NCBI GenBank assembly: GCA_031732875.1
Contig: JAVMKL010000155.1
Span: 1 to 25,794 of the forward strand
Source: JAVMKJ01 sp031732875
GTDB taxonomy: Bacteria > Pseudomonadota > Gammaproteobacteria > Competibacterales > Competibacteraceae
Direction of reading: 5' to 3'
DNA length: 25,794 nt
Shown: positions 15,321-22,740 of the stretch, piece after piece
Layout of the letters: each line of letters opens with the position of its first letter
How positions within the stretch are numbered: position 1 is the stretch's first letter
Translations under genes and position numbers: made by a program
The notes under the pieces: model-generated
The model's database searches: none
What the model saw: the letters and a program-made list of their open reading frames with translations, nothing else
Told to the model about the DNA's origin: nothing

Positions 15321-16783
15321 GCCGCCGCTCCAGCCTTCGCTTTGGCTTGACGTTTTTCCGCCTGGCGCCGCGCTGCGGCTTCGGCCTTGGCCTGCTCCGC
15401 CCGCGCCAGCCGCGCTTGTCGCTGTTCCAGCAAGCGACGGGTTTCCTTGGCTTTCTGCTCCGCCCGCTGCCGGGCTTCGAGCGCGCCCCGGGCGTATTCG
15501 AAATACTGCACCAGCGGAATATGCGAGGGACAGGCGAAGGCACAGGAACCACAACTGATGCAATCGACCAACCCGAACGCCTCCGCGCCTTCCAGATCGT
15601 CATGACGGGCGCGTTTTGACATTTCAAGCGGCATCAAACCCATCGGGCAAGCTTCGACACAGCGTCCGCAGCGGATACAGGGCGAAGGCGTCGCTTCCAA
15701 CCGGGCTTCGGTGGCGGTCAGCGCCAGAATGCCGTTAGTGCCTTTGACGATCGGCACCTGAGTGCCCGGCAGCGGTTGGCCCATCATCGGCCCCCCCATC
15801 AGCAGGCGGGCGGGCGTTTCCGTCGCGCCGCCGCAGAACGCCAGCAAATCTTCCACCAGCGCGCCGATGGGAACTTCCAGATTTCTCGGCTCGGCCACCG
15901 CCCCGCCGGTAACCGTCACGATTCGCGAAATCAGCGGATGAGCATGACGCAGCGCCCGATGCACGGCATAGGCGGTGCCGACGTTGTGCACCAGCACCCC
16001 GGTATCGGTGCCGCGTCCCCCGCCGGGCGTCTCCAGACCGGTCAAAATCTGGATCAACTGCTTGGCCGAACCGGCGGGATAACGCGACGGCACCACCACC
16101 ACCCGAATCTGGCGCTCGGACTGGCAGGCCGCCTTCATGCAAGCCACCGCTTCCGGTTTGTTGTCCTCGATGGCGATCACCGCGTTCGGCGCCTGCAGGG
16201 CGTGGAGCATCAGGCGGACGCCGTCCACGATGTGCTCCGCCCGCTCGCGCATCAGCCGGTCGTCGCAGGTCATGTAGGGCTCGCACTCGGCGCCGTTGAC
16301 CGCCAGGGTATGCACCTTGGCTTGCCGCGCCTTGCTGAGCTTGACCGCCGCCGGAAAATTCGCGCCGCCCATGCCGACGATGCCGGCCTCGCCGATGCGG
16401 ACGGCGATTTCCTCGGGTTCCAGCGCGAACGGGTCCGGCGGTGGCTCCCGCTCCAGCCATTGGTCCGCGCCGTCGCTCTCCAGCGTGATGGTCGGCAACG
16501 GCAGGCCGGATACGTGTGGCGCCGTGAAATCGCCGATGGCCGTGACCACCCCGGAAGTAGGCGCGTGCACCGAAGCTGAAACACCGCCTTGCTCCCGCCC
16601 CAACAACTCGCCTTTGCGCACTTTCTGCCCGACCTCGACCACCGGAATCGCCGGCCGGCCGGTGTGCTGTTGCAACGGAACGTGCAACCGAGCGGGCATC
16701 GGCAAGATTTGAATCGGTTGATCGGCGCTCAAGTGTTTCTGTCCGGCGGGATGCACGCCACCCCAGAAATCGAATAGTTTCAT
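15317..16783 (-). CDS. rnfC: Rnf electron transport complex subunit RnfC
   Basis: The protein has 488 aa from ATG 16783, 4 bp after the rnfB stop. It opens with FWGGVHPAGQKHLSADQPI, the usual RnfC start. The NADH/FMN-binding core includes GIVGMGGANFPAAVKLS and NGAECEPYMTCDDRLMRE. Two [4Fe-4S] sites follow: CIRCGRCVEACP at about 366-377 and CISCGSCAFACP at about 405-416. The last 60 residues are an Ala/Lys/Glu/Arg-rich helix of variable sequence, as in gammaproteobacterial RnfC. RnfC is the soluble NAD(H)-contacting subunit; in diazotrophs the complex is thought to use the membrane gradient to reduce ferredoxin with NADH for nitrogenase. Confidence 0.94.
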   Translation of the reverse strand: MKLFDFWGGVHPAGQKHLSADQPIQILPMPARLHVPLQQHTGRPAIPVVEVGQKVRKGELLGREQGGVSASVHAPTSGVVTAIGDFTAPHVSGLPLPTITLESDGADQWLEREPPPDPFALEPEEIAVRIGEAGIVGMGGANFPAAVKLSKARQAKVHTLAVNGAECEPYMTCDDRLMRERAEHIVDGVRLMLHALQAPNAVIAIEDNKPEAVACMKAACQSERQIRVVVVPSRYPAGSAKQLIQILTGLETPGGGRGTDTGVLVHNVGTAYAVHRALRHAHPLISRIVTVTGGAVAEPRNLEVPIGALVEDLLAFCGGATETPARLLMGGPMMGQPLPGTQVPIVKGTNGILALTATEARLEATPSPCIRCGRCVEACPMGLMPLEMSKRARHDDLEGAEAFGLVDCISCGSCAFACPSHIPLVQYFEYARGALEARQRAEQKAKETRRLLEQRQARLARAEQAKAEAAARRQAEKRQAKAKAGAAA

Positions 16784-16787
16784 GGCA

Positions 16788-17321
16788 TCAAACTCCGAAA
16801 TTCAGCGCCGGCTTGGGCCAGTACCAAGTCTTCAAGATGGGAGCGACGGGACGCAGTTGCAGGCATTCGGTCGGACACACTTCCACGCACAGTCCACAGC
16901 CGATGCAGGCATCCTGGATCACGCCGTGAATCTGCTTGGGCGCACCGATGATGGCGTCGGTGGGACACTTTCCGCCGCAGTGGGCGCAGCCGATACAGGT
17001 CGCTTCATCGATCCGGGCGAGCAGTGGTGGGCCGCTGTTCGATGCACCGTCTACCGCAACACCCAGCTTCGCCGCTAGCGCTTGAACCAGGGGCGGACCC
17101 CCGGGCGGACAAAGTGTGACGGCCGCCTTGCCGGCGGCCAGCGCTTCGGCCGCGCCATTGCAACCTGGATAACCGCACTGCCCGCAGTTCACCCCCGGCA
17201 ACAGTTGCTGGATTTCCTCGTGCAGGGGATTGCTCTCCACCCGCAGATAGCGGGCGGCGAAACCCAGCACCCAGCCCAGTGCGAGCCCCAACAGCGTCAG
17301 ACTCATAACAGCGGCGATCAT
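16788..17321 (-). CDS. rnfB: Rnf electron transport complex subunit RnfB
   Basis: The protein has 177 aa. ATG at 17321 is chosen because it starts the conserved N-terminal membrane helix (MIAAVMSLTLLGLALGWVLG). The frame stays open 51 codons further upstream, but that part reads through a non-coding repeat. A CGTTGGGAGC stretch serves as ribosome binding site. The first cluster motif is NCGQCGYPGCNGAAEAL. Two ferredoxin-type motifs follow: CIGCAHCGGKCP and CIGCGLCVEVCP. RnfB takes part in electron transfer to ferredoxin at the cytoplasmic face. It is separated from rnfA by 73 bp holding the repeat at 17357-17389. Confidence 0.93.
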   Translation of the reverse strand: MIAAVMSLTLLGLALGWVLGFAARYLRVESNPLHEEIQQLLPGVNCGQCGYPGCNGAAEALAAGKAAVTLCPPGGPPLVQALAAKLGVAVDGASNSGPPLLARIDEATCIGCAHCGGKCPTDAIIGAPKQIHGVIQDACIGCGLCVEVCPTECLQLRPVAPILKTWYWPKPALNFGV

Positions 17322-17356
17322 GTTCAATTTGCTCCCAACGATAGGGTATGGCTTGA

Positions 17357-17389
17357 TCCCCTCCCCTTTGGGAGAGGGATTAGGGTGAA
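17357..17389. repeat. Short GC-rich repeat of the CCCTCTCCC / GGGAGAGGG type between rnfA and rnfB
   Basis: TCCCCTCCCCTTTGGGAGAGG, followed by GATTAGGGTGAA, is an imperfect inverted repeat plus conserved arm. I know this element as a widespread interspersed repeat in proteobacterial genomes; when translated it gives the familiar Asn-Pro-Ser-Pro-Lys-Gly-Glu-Gly string, seen here in the false extension of rnfB. Only one copy is in the window. It could form a small hairpin in the rnf mRNA. Confidence 0.55.
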
Positions 17390-17394
17390 GTCGG

Positions 17395-17976
17395 CTAATG
17401 TGTCGGCAAGCCCACGAACCCCATGAACGCCAGCGCCAACAGCCCGGCGGTGATGAAACCGATCGGAGCGCCAACGAAGGTTTCCGGCACGCTGGCCAGC
17501 GCCAACCGCTCGCGCAAGCCGGCGAACAGCACCAGCACCAAGGTAAATCCCAAGGCGGAACCGAATCCGAACAACAGGCTTTCCATCAGGCTGTGCGGTT
17601 GCTGGATGTTCAGCAGCGCCATGCCGAACACGGCGCAGTTGGTGGTGATCAGCGGCAGATAGATGCCGAGAACCTGATAAAGCGTGGGACTGGCCTTGCG
17701 GATAAACATCTCGGTGAACTGCACCAACGCGGCGATGACCAGGATGAACGCCAGAATCCGCAGGAACTGGATATCGAGCGGGATCAGCACGTAACGCTCC
17801 AACAACCAGCAGATCGAGACCGCGAGAGTCAGCACGAAGGTCGTAGCCATTCCCATCCCCAAAGCGGAATCCACCTTGTTGGAGACGCCCATGAACGGAC
17901 ACAGCCCCAGAAATCGGACCAGCACCACATTGTTGACCAGTGCCGTCCCCAGCAGAATGAACAGGTAATCGCGCAT
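17395..17976 (-). CDS. rnfA: Rnf electron transport complex subunit RnfA
   Basis: The protein has 193 aa. ATG at 17976 is preceded by ACGGAGG and starts the conserved MRDYLFILLGTALVNNVVLV; an upstream GTG at 18036 would lie across the promoter. It is an integral membrane subunit with six predicted helices. Marks are FLGLCPFMGVSNKVDSALGM, IYLPLITTNCAVFGMALLN and FGFGSALGFTLVLVLFAGLRERL. The Cys residues in LCPFMG and NCAVFG are the expected ligands of the [2Fe-2S] site shared with RnfE. It is the first gene of the operon, with a sigma-54 promoter only 30 bp upstream. Confidence 0.94.
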   Translation of the reverse strand: MRDYLFILLGTALVNNVVLVRFLGLCPFMGVSNKVDSALGMGMATTFVLTLAVSICWLLERYVLIPLDIQFLRILAFILVIAALVQFTEMFIRKASPTLYQVLGIYLPLITTNCAVFGMALLNIQQPHSLMESLLFGFGSALGFTLVLVLFAGLRERLALASVPETFVGAPIGFITAGLLALAFMGFVGLPTH

Positions 17977-18005
17977 GTCGGCCTCCGTATCATGTGCCGT
18001 TTTCC

Positions 18006-18020
18006 GCAGTAATCGTGCCA
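18006..18020 (-). promoter_or_regulatory. Sigma-54 (-24/-12) promoter of the rnf operon
   Basis: On the minus strand the sequence is TGGCACGATTACTGC. It matches the consensus TGGCACG-N4-TTGC at all but one position and has the required GG-N10-GC spacing. Transcription should start near 17994, leaving a leader of about 18 nt that includes the ribosome binding site of rnfA (ATG 17976). Confidence 0.85.
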
Positions 18021-18098
18021 ACCTCACTCGCTTCAACTATTTCTTTTTCAATCAAAATATTATCGATGGTGATCCGGCCCAGGGAGCGGATGGAAGCT

Positions 18099-18114
18099 TG
18101 TAAGGTTCACGACA
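18099..18114. promoter_or_regulatory. NifA upstream activator sequence (TGT-N10-ACA)
   Basis: TGT at 18099-18101 and ACA at 18112-18114 are spaced by exactly 10 bp, the NifA binding motif. It lies about 105 bp upstream of the predicted rnf start, the usual UAS distance. It lies on the rnf side of the divergent region between rnfA and nifL (17977-18342); I see no strong promoter for nifLA in the rest of that region. Confidence 0.75.
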
Positions 18115-18342
18115 TTATGGCGCGGCAGTTTGTGTCGGTTGTGGCAAATGCTGCGCCGCAACCGGATCGGTGGGGTCCCGCTCCCGGACGAACGGAGTGA
18201 CGCAAAACGTTATTCGCCTAGCCAATGTGCGGAAAACTTCCTCGATTCCAGTCGACCACTTCCCTGCCAACGGCCTTGGTCATGGTTTTGCATGGTATCG
18301 GCGAACCACCTTATTCCTCCAAGTACCGCGCCGAGCACGCCC

Positions 18343-19926
18343 ATGACCACGCACAACGATCAGAAGACCGTCGGCCGCTCTTCCACCACCAAAATCGATG
18401 CGAATGAAACCCGTCGGACCGACGATAACCTGCCCCCCTGGGCGTTCGCCAAAATCGTGGATCAGTTGACCACCGCCGTTTGCCTGACTGACACCGCCGC
18501 CAACATTCTTTACGTCAATCGGGCGTTTACCGAAGTCACCGGCTACGCGGCCAGCGAAGTGATCGGCAAGAACACTGCCATGCTGTCCGACCAATCCACC
18601 CCACCCCGGGTCTACGAGCAGATGTGGCGCCAGATCAAGCGTGGCCAACCCTGGACCGGGCTGCTGGCGAATCGCCGCAAGCGGGATACGGTCTATCTGG
18701 CGGAACTCACCGTGTTGCCGGTGCGCGACGAATGGGCGCAAACCGCCTATTTCCTCGGCATCTATCGCGATGTGACCGCCATGCACCATCTGGAACAACA
18801 GGTGCACTATCAGAAGGCGCTGATCGAATCGATGGTGGATGCCGCGCCGGCGGTGATCGCCCTGCTCGATGAAAACGGCCGGGTGATTCTCGACAATCAC
18901 GAGTACAAGAAGCTGGTCGGCGATCTACGGGTGCGGGAACCGGCGACCGAATTTCTGAGCGCCCTCCGGGAGACCCTGGGCGAGACCTTTCCCTGGGGTC
19001 CGCACGCGGAGCATGGTTTTCGCGATCAGGAAGTCAGTTTCGATCCAGGCGGCAAGGGGCAACCGCGCTGGTTTTCCTGTTCCGGAGTCTGGTTTCGCGA
19101 GCAGGACGGCAGCGCCGCCAATTTCTTCAAGCCGGTGCGGCAGACCTATCTGCTGCTGATGGCCAATGAAATCACTTCGCTCAAACGCGAGCAGGAAGCG
19201 GTCGGTATGAACGCCATGCGGGCACTGTTGGCCGAGCAAGAAAAAGTTCGCAGCATGCGGGAAGCGCTGCAAGCGGCCACTTTCCAGATGCAGGGGCCGC
19301 TGAACCTGATCGCCGCCGCCCACGACTTGCTGGAACGACGCGGCGCGCAAGGCGATCCGGCCCTGCGCCACGCCCTGCGCCAGGCGACGACCGCCGGTCG
19401 GGAAGCTCTGGAACGGTTGCGGGCATTGATCCCCCAAGTGCCGTCGGAAGCGGCGGCCCCGGTCAATGTCAACCAGTTGTTGCGCGAGGTGCTGGAGCTG
19501 TGCAAGCAACGGTTATTGGCGGGCGGCATGATCGTGGACTGGAAGCCGGCGCCGATCTTGCCGGCCATTACCGCGCGGGCTAGTCGCCTGCGCGGCATGT
19601 TCAAACAGTTGCTCGACAACGCGCTGGACGCGATGGAAGGCAATCGCCACGAACCGCGCGAATTGCGTATCGTCACCGGCGTCCGCGACCAGGCGGTGGA
19701 GGTCGTTATCGAAGACACCGGCCCCGGCATCCATCCGGATTTGCACTGGCGGATTTTCGAGCCGTTCTTCACCACCAAGCGCGCGGCCACCCATACCGGT
19801 CTGGGCTTGGCGCTGGTGCAGGAGGTGGTCAACGAGCAGCGCGGTGTGATCGCTCTTGATCCTGACTACACCACCGGCTGTCGCTGGCAGGTATCCCTGC
19901 CCATCAAATATACCGAAGGAACCTGA
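18343..19926 (+). CDS. nifL: Nitrogen fixation regulatory protein NifL
   Basis: The protein has 527 aa from ATG 18343, close to the 519 aa of A. vinelandii NifL. The frame is open 71 codons further up, but that part does not look like NifL. PAS 1 (about 37-145, with NILYVNRAFTEVTGYAASEV and NRRKRDTVYLAELTVLPV) is the FAD redox-sensing domain in the family. PAS 2 covers about 160-270. The helical region LAEQEKVRSMREALQAATFQ ends at the site of the kinase-type His of A. vinelandii NifL, which is Phe314 here. The GHKL domain has QLLDNALDAMEGN, EDTGPGIHPDL and TGLGLALVQEV. NifL inhibits NifA under oxygen or fixed nitrogen. It is followed by nifA after 23 bp. Confidence 0.95.
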   Translation: MTTHNDQKTVGRSSTTKIDANETRRTDDNLPPWAFAKIVDQLTTAVCLTDTAANILYVNRAFTEVTGYAASEVIGKNTAMLSDQSTPPRVYEQMWRQIKRGQPWTGLLANRRKRDTVYLAELTVLPVRDEWAQTAYFLGIYRDVTAMHHLEQQVHYQKALIESMVDAAPAVIALLDENGRVILDNHEYKKLVGDLRVREPATEFLSALRETLGETFPWGPHAEHGFRDQEVSFDPGGKGQPRWFSCSGVWFREQDGSAANFFKPVRQTYLLLMANEITSLKREQEAVGMNAMRALLAEQEKVRSMREALQAATFQMQGPLNLIAAAHDLLERRGAQGDPALRHALRQATTAGREALERLRALIPQVPSEAAAPVNVNQLLREVLELCKQRLLAGGMIVDWKPAPILPAITARASRLRGMFKQLLDNALDAMEGNRHEPRELRIVTGVRDQAVEVVIEDTGPGIHPDLHWRIFEPFFTTKRAATHTGLGLALVQEVVNEQRGVIALDPDYTTGCRWQVSLPIKYTEGT

Positions 19927-19949
19927 CCGCCCGCGATAGAGATGCCGCC

Positions 19950-21482
19950 TTGGATCGTTCGGAGCTGTTGGAAATCCAACTGGCAACCCTGTTCGGGGTG
20001 AGTCAGATTCTCGGCCAGCCTTCCCCGCTGGCGGAAACACTCGCGCGAGTTTTGCAAGTGCTGCACGACCGGGGCGAACTGTTGCGCGGCACGGTGTCGC
20101 TGGTAGACCCCGATAGCGGTGCCCTGCTGGTCAGCGCGATCCATGGCCAACATTCGCCCCCGGACGACGAGCCAGTGCGCTATTTGCCGGGCGAGGGCTT
20201 GATCGGCATGGTGCTGGAGCGGGGCGAAAAAGTCGTGTTGCCGCGCATCGCCGACGAACCGCGCTTTCTGAACCGCCTGAAGCTGTACGATCGGGAATTG
20301 CCGTTCGTCGGCGTACCGATCCGGGCGGGACCGGAACAATACAACGGCGTGCTGGCGGCGCAACCGCTCCGCCGCGACCAATGGTTGCAGGAACGCGCCC
20401 GCTTTCTGGAGATGGTCGCGAACCTGATCGCCCGCAGCGTGCAAGCCGCGCGGGAGGTGGAACGCGAGCGCGGGGCGTTGACCGCCGAACGCGACAGCCT
20501 GCGGCGGGCGGTGCGCGGCCACCACGGTTTCGACAGCATGGTCGGCCACAGCCAGCCGATGCAGCGGGTGTTCGAGCAGGTGCGGCAGGTGGCGAAGTGG
20601 AACACCACGGTGTTGGTGCGGGGCGAATCCGGCACCGGCAAGGAATTGATCGCCTGCGCCATTCACTACAACTCGTCGCGCGCCGGCGGGCCGCTGATCA
20701 AGCTGAACTGCGCGGCGCTGCCGGACAACCTGCTGGAATCGGAGTTGTTCGGGCACGAGAAAGGCGCGTTTACCGGGGCGGTCAACCAGCGCAAGGGCCG
20801 CTTCGAGCAGGCCCATGGCGGCACTTTATTCCTGGACGAGATCGGGGATATTTCTCCAGCGTTTCAAGCCAAGCTGTTGCGGGTGTTGCAGGAAGGCGAG
20901 ATGGAGCGAGTCGGCAGCAGCCAGACCTTGCGGGTGGATGTACGCGTCATCGCCGCGACCAACCGCGACCTGGAGGCAGCGGTCGAGGCCGGCGAGTTCC
21001 GCGAGGATTTATATTACCGGTTGAACGTGATGCCGATTTTCATGCCGGCCCTGCGCGAGCGTCCGGAAGACATTCCCGATCTGGCGCGGTTTCTGGTGGA
21101 CAAGATCGCCAAGCAGCAGGGTCGAATGTTGGCGATCACCGACAGTGCCATCCGCTCGCTGATGCGGCATCCTTGGCCCGGTAACGTGCGCGAGCTGGAA
21201 AACTGCCTGGAGCGCAGCGCGATCATGAGCGCCAATGGAGTGATCGCACAGGATGTCATAGAGTTGAACGGTCTGAGTCCGCGCGGCGCCGGCCCGATGC
21301 TTTTTTCCCTGTCGGGCAAGACCGATCTCGAAGATCCCGATCTGGACGAGCGAGAACGAGTCATCGCGGCCCTGGAGCAGGCCGGCTGGGTGCAGGCCAA
21401 GGCCGCCCGGTTGCTGGGCATGACTCCGCGCCAGATCGCCTATCGCATTCAAACCCTCGACATCAAGATGCGGCGATTGTGA
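19950..21482 (+). CDS. nifA: Nif-specific transcriptional activator NifA
   Basis: The protein has 510 aa. It begins with TTG at 19950 (DRSELLEIQLATLFGVSQIL fits the family start); the ATG at 19942 is out of frame. The GAF domain covers about 1-180. The AAA+ sigma-54 activation domain has Walker A GESGTGKE (about 225-232), GAFTGA (272-277), LFLDEIGD and NVRELENCLERSAIM. The C-terminal Fis-type HTH is QAKAARLLGMTPRQIAYRIQ. The linker between AAA+ and HTH lacks the Cys-x4-Cys pair of oxygen-sensitive NifA proteins, consistent with control by NifL. The expected targets in this window are the TGT-N10-ACA sites upstream of rnfA and nifB. The stop codon overlaps the next gene. Confidence 0.96.
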   Translation: MDRSELLEIQLATLFGVSQILGQPSPLAETLARVLQVLHDRGELLRGTVSLVDPDSGALLVSAIHGQHSPPDDEPVRYLPGEGLIGMVLERGEKVVLPRIADEPRFLNRLKLYDRELPFVGVPIRAGPEQYNGVLAAQPLRRDQWLQERARFLEMVANLIARSVQAAREVERERGALTAERDSLRRAVRGHHGFDSMVGHSQPMQRVFEQVRQVAKWNTTVLVRGESGTGKELIACAIHYNSSRAGGPLIKLNCAALPDNLLESELFGHEKGAFTGAVNQRKGRFEQAHGGTLFLDEIGDISPAFQAKLLRVLQEGEMERVGSSQTLRVDVRVIAATNRDLEAAVEAGEFREDLYYRLNVMPIFMPALRERPEDIPDLARFLVDKIAKQQGRMLAITDSAIRSLMRHPWPGNVRELENCLERSAIMSANGVIAQDVIELNGLSPRGAGPMLFSLSGKTDLEDPDLDERERVIAALEQAGWVQAKAARLLGMTPRQIAYRIQTLDIKMRRL

Positions 21483-22492
21483 TTCAACACAATACTTGGT
21501 TTGAACGGTTGACCGGATTCAACGAAGCAACCCCTCATCAGGTCCGCGAAAATCTTCGAGTCGAGGGCGACACGTTAACCTCGCTGGTCAACGGCAAAAC
21601 GTATGTTCATGGCTGCCTGGAAACCCCCTCTCTGCTCGAATTGCGCAATCGGGTCACGGCCCTGGGGCAAGCCACGGGCCGGTTGTCGTTGCGTGAAATC
21701 GTCGCCGACGTCACGGAGTTGCATACCGATCCAGTCCATGCGGGCTCGTTGTTTCAAGTGGCTTCCCAGTTCAACCTGCTGGAAATGATCTCGCCTCGCA
21801 TCACCCCCGAACAAGGCGTCGGCATCTATGAAAACGATCCCACCCAAGGCCCGGCGTGCGCCATTGCCGCTGGCGCTGGAACGATTTATCGGAACTATTT
21901 CGTCCGCGTGAAAGGTCATGTCGGTCAGTCGGCCCATCATCAGATCGATTGCCTGGCGGATATCGGCAAAGCTTTGGACAATGCCAGCCATCATTTCTGG
22001 AAAATGAAAAACGGCTATGTCCTGGCGTTGCGCGGTGGTCTCGGCAAGCTTTCGAGTCGATTGGCCGCGTCGAGCGAGGATGAACGGGATCGACTAAGAC
22101 AGTTCTTGCGGATCGGTCTGCAATGGAATACCCAAGTTACGCTCAAGGATTGCCAGCATCGGGTCACCCAAGCGTATTGCTCCGCCCTGCCGGTCGCGTA
22201 CTTCCATCTCCCCGCCAAGCTCTGGGAAAATTTCGCCCGCCTCGTTCTCGACGCTTCGTATGAAGCGACGCTCTGCGCCGCGATTCTGAACGCGCGGCAC
22301 ACCGGCAATCGGCGGGTATTTCTGACGCTGCTGGGCGGGGGGGTGTTTGGCAACGACCCCGATTGGATCTGGGACGCCATCGAACGTGCCCTGAAGCTCT
22401 ACGAACGCCACGATCTGGAGGTGGCAATCGTCAGCTACGGCGTGTCGAACCGCGCTGTCCAGCAATTGACCCGGCCATTCGCCTCTCCCTGA
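21479..22492 (+). CDS. Macrodomain/PARG-like protein of unknown role, coupled to nifA
   Basis: The protein has 337 aa and starts with GTG at 21479, overlapping the nifA TGA by 4 bp (GTGA). I recognise no standard nif gene in it. It is soluble, with no signal peptide. Near residues 93-104 it has FQVASQFNLLEM and near 124-139 GPACAIAAGAGTIYRN. Near 268-305, NARHTGNRRVFLTLLGGGVF is followed by GNDPDWIWDAIERAL. The strand plus Gly-Gly-Gly-Val-Phe-Gly-Asn loop looks like the ADP-ribose phosphate-binding loop of macrodomains and microbial PARG proteins (Gly-x-Gly-x-Phe-Gly-Asn). The PARG Gln-Glu-Glu triad is not seen, so hydrolase activity is uncertain. By coupling with nifLA it should be made together with NifA. 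A link to ADP-ribosylation control of nitrogenase is inference. Confidence 0.6.
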   Translation: MIQHNTWFERLTGFNEATPHQVRENLRVEGDTLTSLVNGKTYVHGCLETPSLLELRNRVTALGQATGRLSLREIVADVTELHTDPVHAGSLFQVASQFNLLEMISPRITPEQGVGIYENDPTQGPACAIAAGAGTIYRNYFVRVKGHVGQSAHHQIDCLADIGKALDNASHHFWKMKNGYVLALRGGLGKLSSRLAASSEDERDRLRQFLRIGLQWNTQVTLKDCQHRVTQAYCSALPVAYFHLPAKLWENFARLVLDASYEATLCAAILNARHTGNRRVFLTLLGGGVFGNDPDWIWDAIERALKLYERHDLEVAIVSYGVSNRAVQQLTRPFASP

Positions 22493-22545
22493 CGGCAGGT
22501 GGTCTGCCGCCCCGTTGTTTTCCCCACCTCGCGCGAAGCTCGCAT

Positions 22546-22561
22546 TGTACCGTTACCGACA
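22546..22561. promoter_or_regulatory. NifA upstream activator sequence for nifB
   Basis: TGT (22546-22548) and ACA (22559-22561) are spaced by 10 bp. The symmetry extends to ATTGT-N10-ACAAT. It lies about 120 bp before the predicted start of the nifB transcript, the usual distance. Confidence 0.8.
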
Positions 22562-22627
22562 ATCGCCGCCTTCGGGTTGTGATAAACGCCACGGCGGCCC
22601 GAGTTTTTTCAGAAAAGGAAAACAAAT

Positions 22628-22643
22628 ACAAATAATTATTTGT
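22628..22643. promoter_or_regulatory. Perfect 16-bp AT-rich palindrome before the nifB promoter
   Basis: ACAAATAATTATTTGT is a perfect palindrome and lies 10 bp upstream of the -24 element, between it and the NifA site. It may bind a bending or regulatory protein such as IHF, although it does not match the IHF consensus closely. Nothing else in the sequence says what binds it. Confidence 0.4.
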
Positions 22644-22653
22644 TTCTTTTATT

Positions 22654-22668
22654 CGGCACGCCTGTTGC
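22654..22668 (+). promoter_or_regulatory. Sigma-54 (-24/-12) promoter of nifB
   Basis: CGGCACGCCTGTTGC has GG at 22655-22656 and GC at 22667-22668 with 10 bp between. It matches GGCACG-N4-TTGC exactly. The start of transcription should be near 22680, with a leader of about 60 nt before nifB. Confidence 0.9.
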
Positions 22669-22740
22669 TAGAACCTTCCCGACATCCGCGCCCGCCTACG
22701 GCCGGCCGTACTCCACCTTGACCATTTTCGGGAAACGCCC

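Noticed and set aside
14517..15350. Plus-strand frame of 277 codons opposite rnfD
   Set aside because: Gln/Arg/His-rich shadow translation of rnfD with no family resemblance.
18142..18156. Possible sigma-54 promoter for nifLA (TGGCAAATGCTGCGC)
   Set aside because: Only the GG-N10-GC dinucleotides and TGGCA fit; the -12 side lacks TTGC, and it lies almost 190 bp before nifL. Not listed as a feature.
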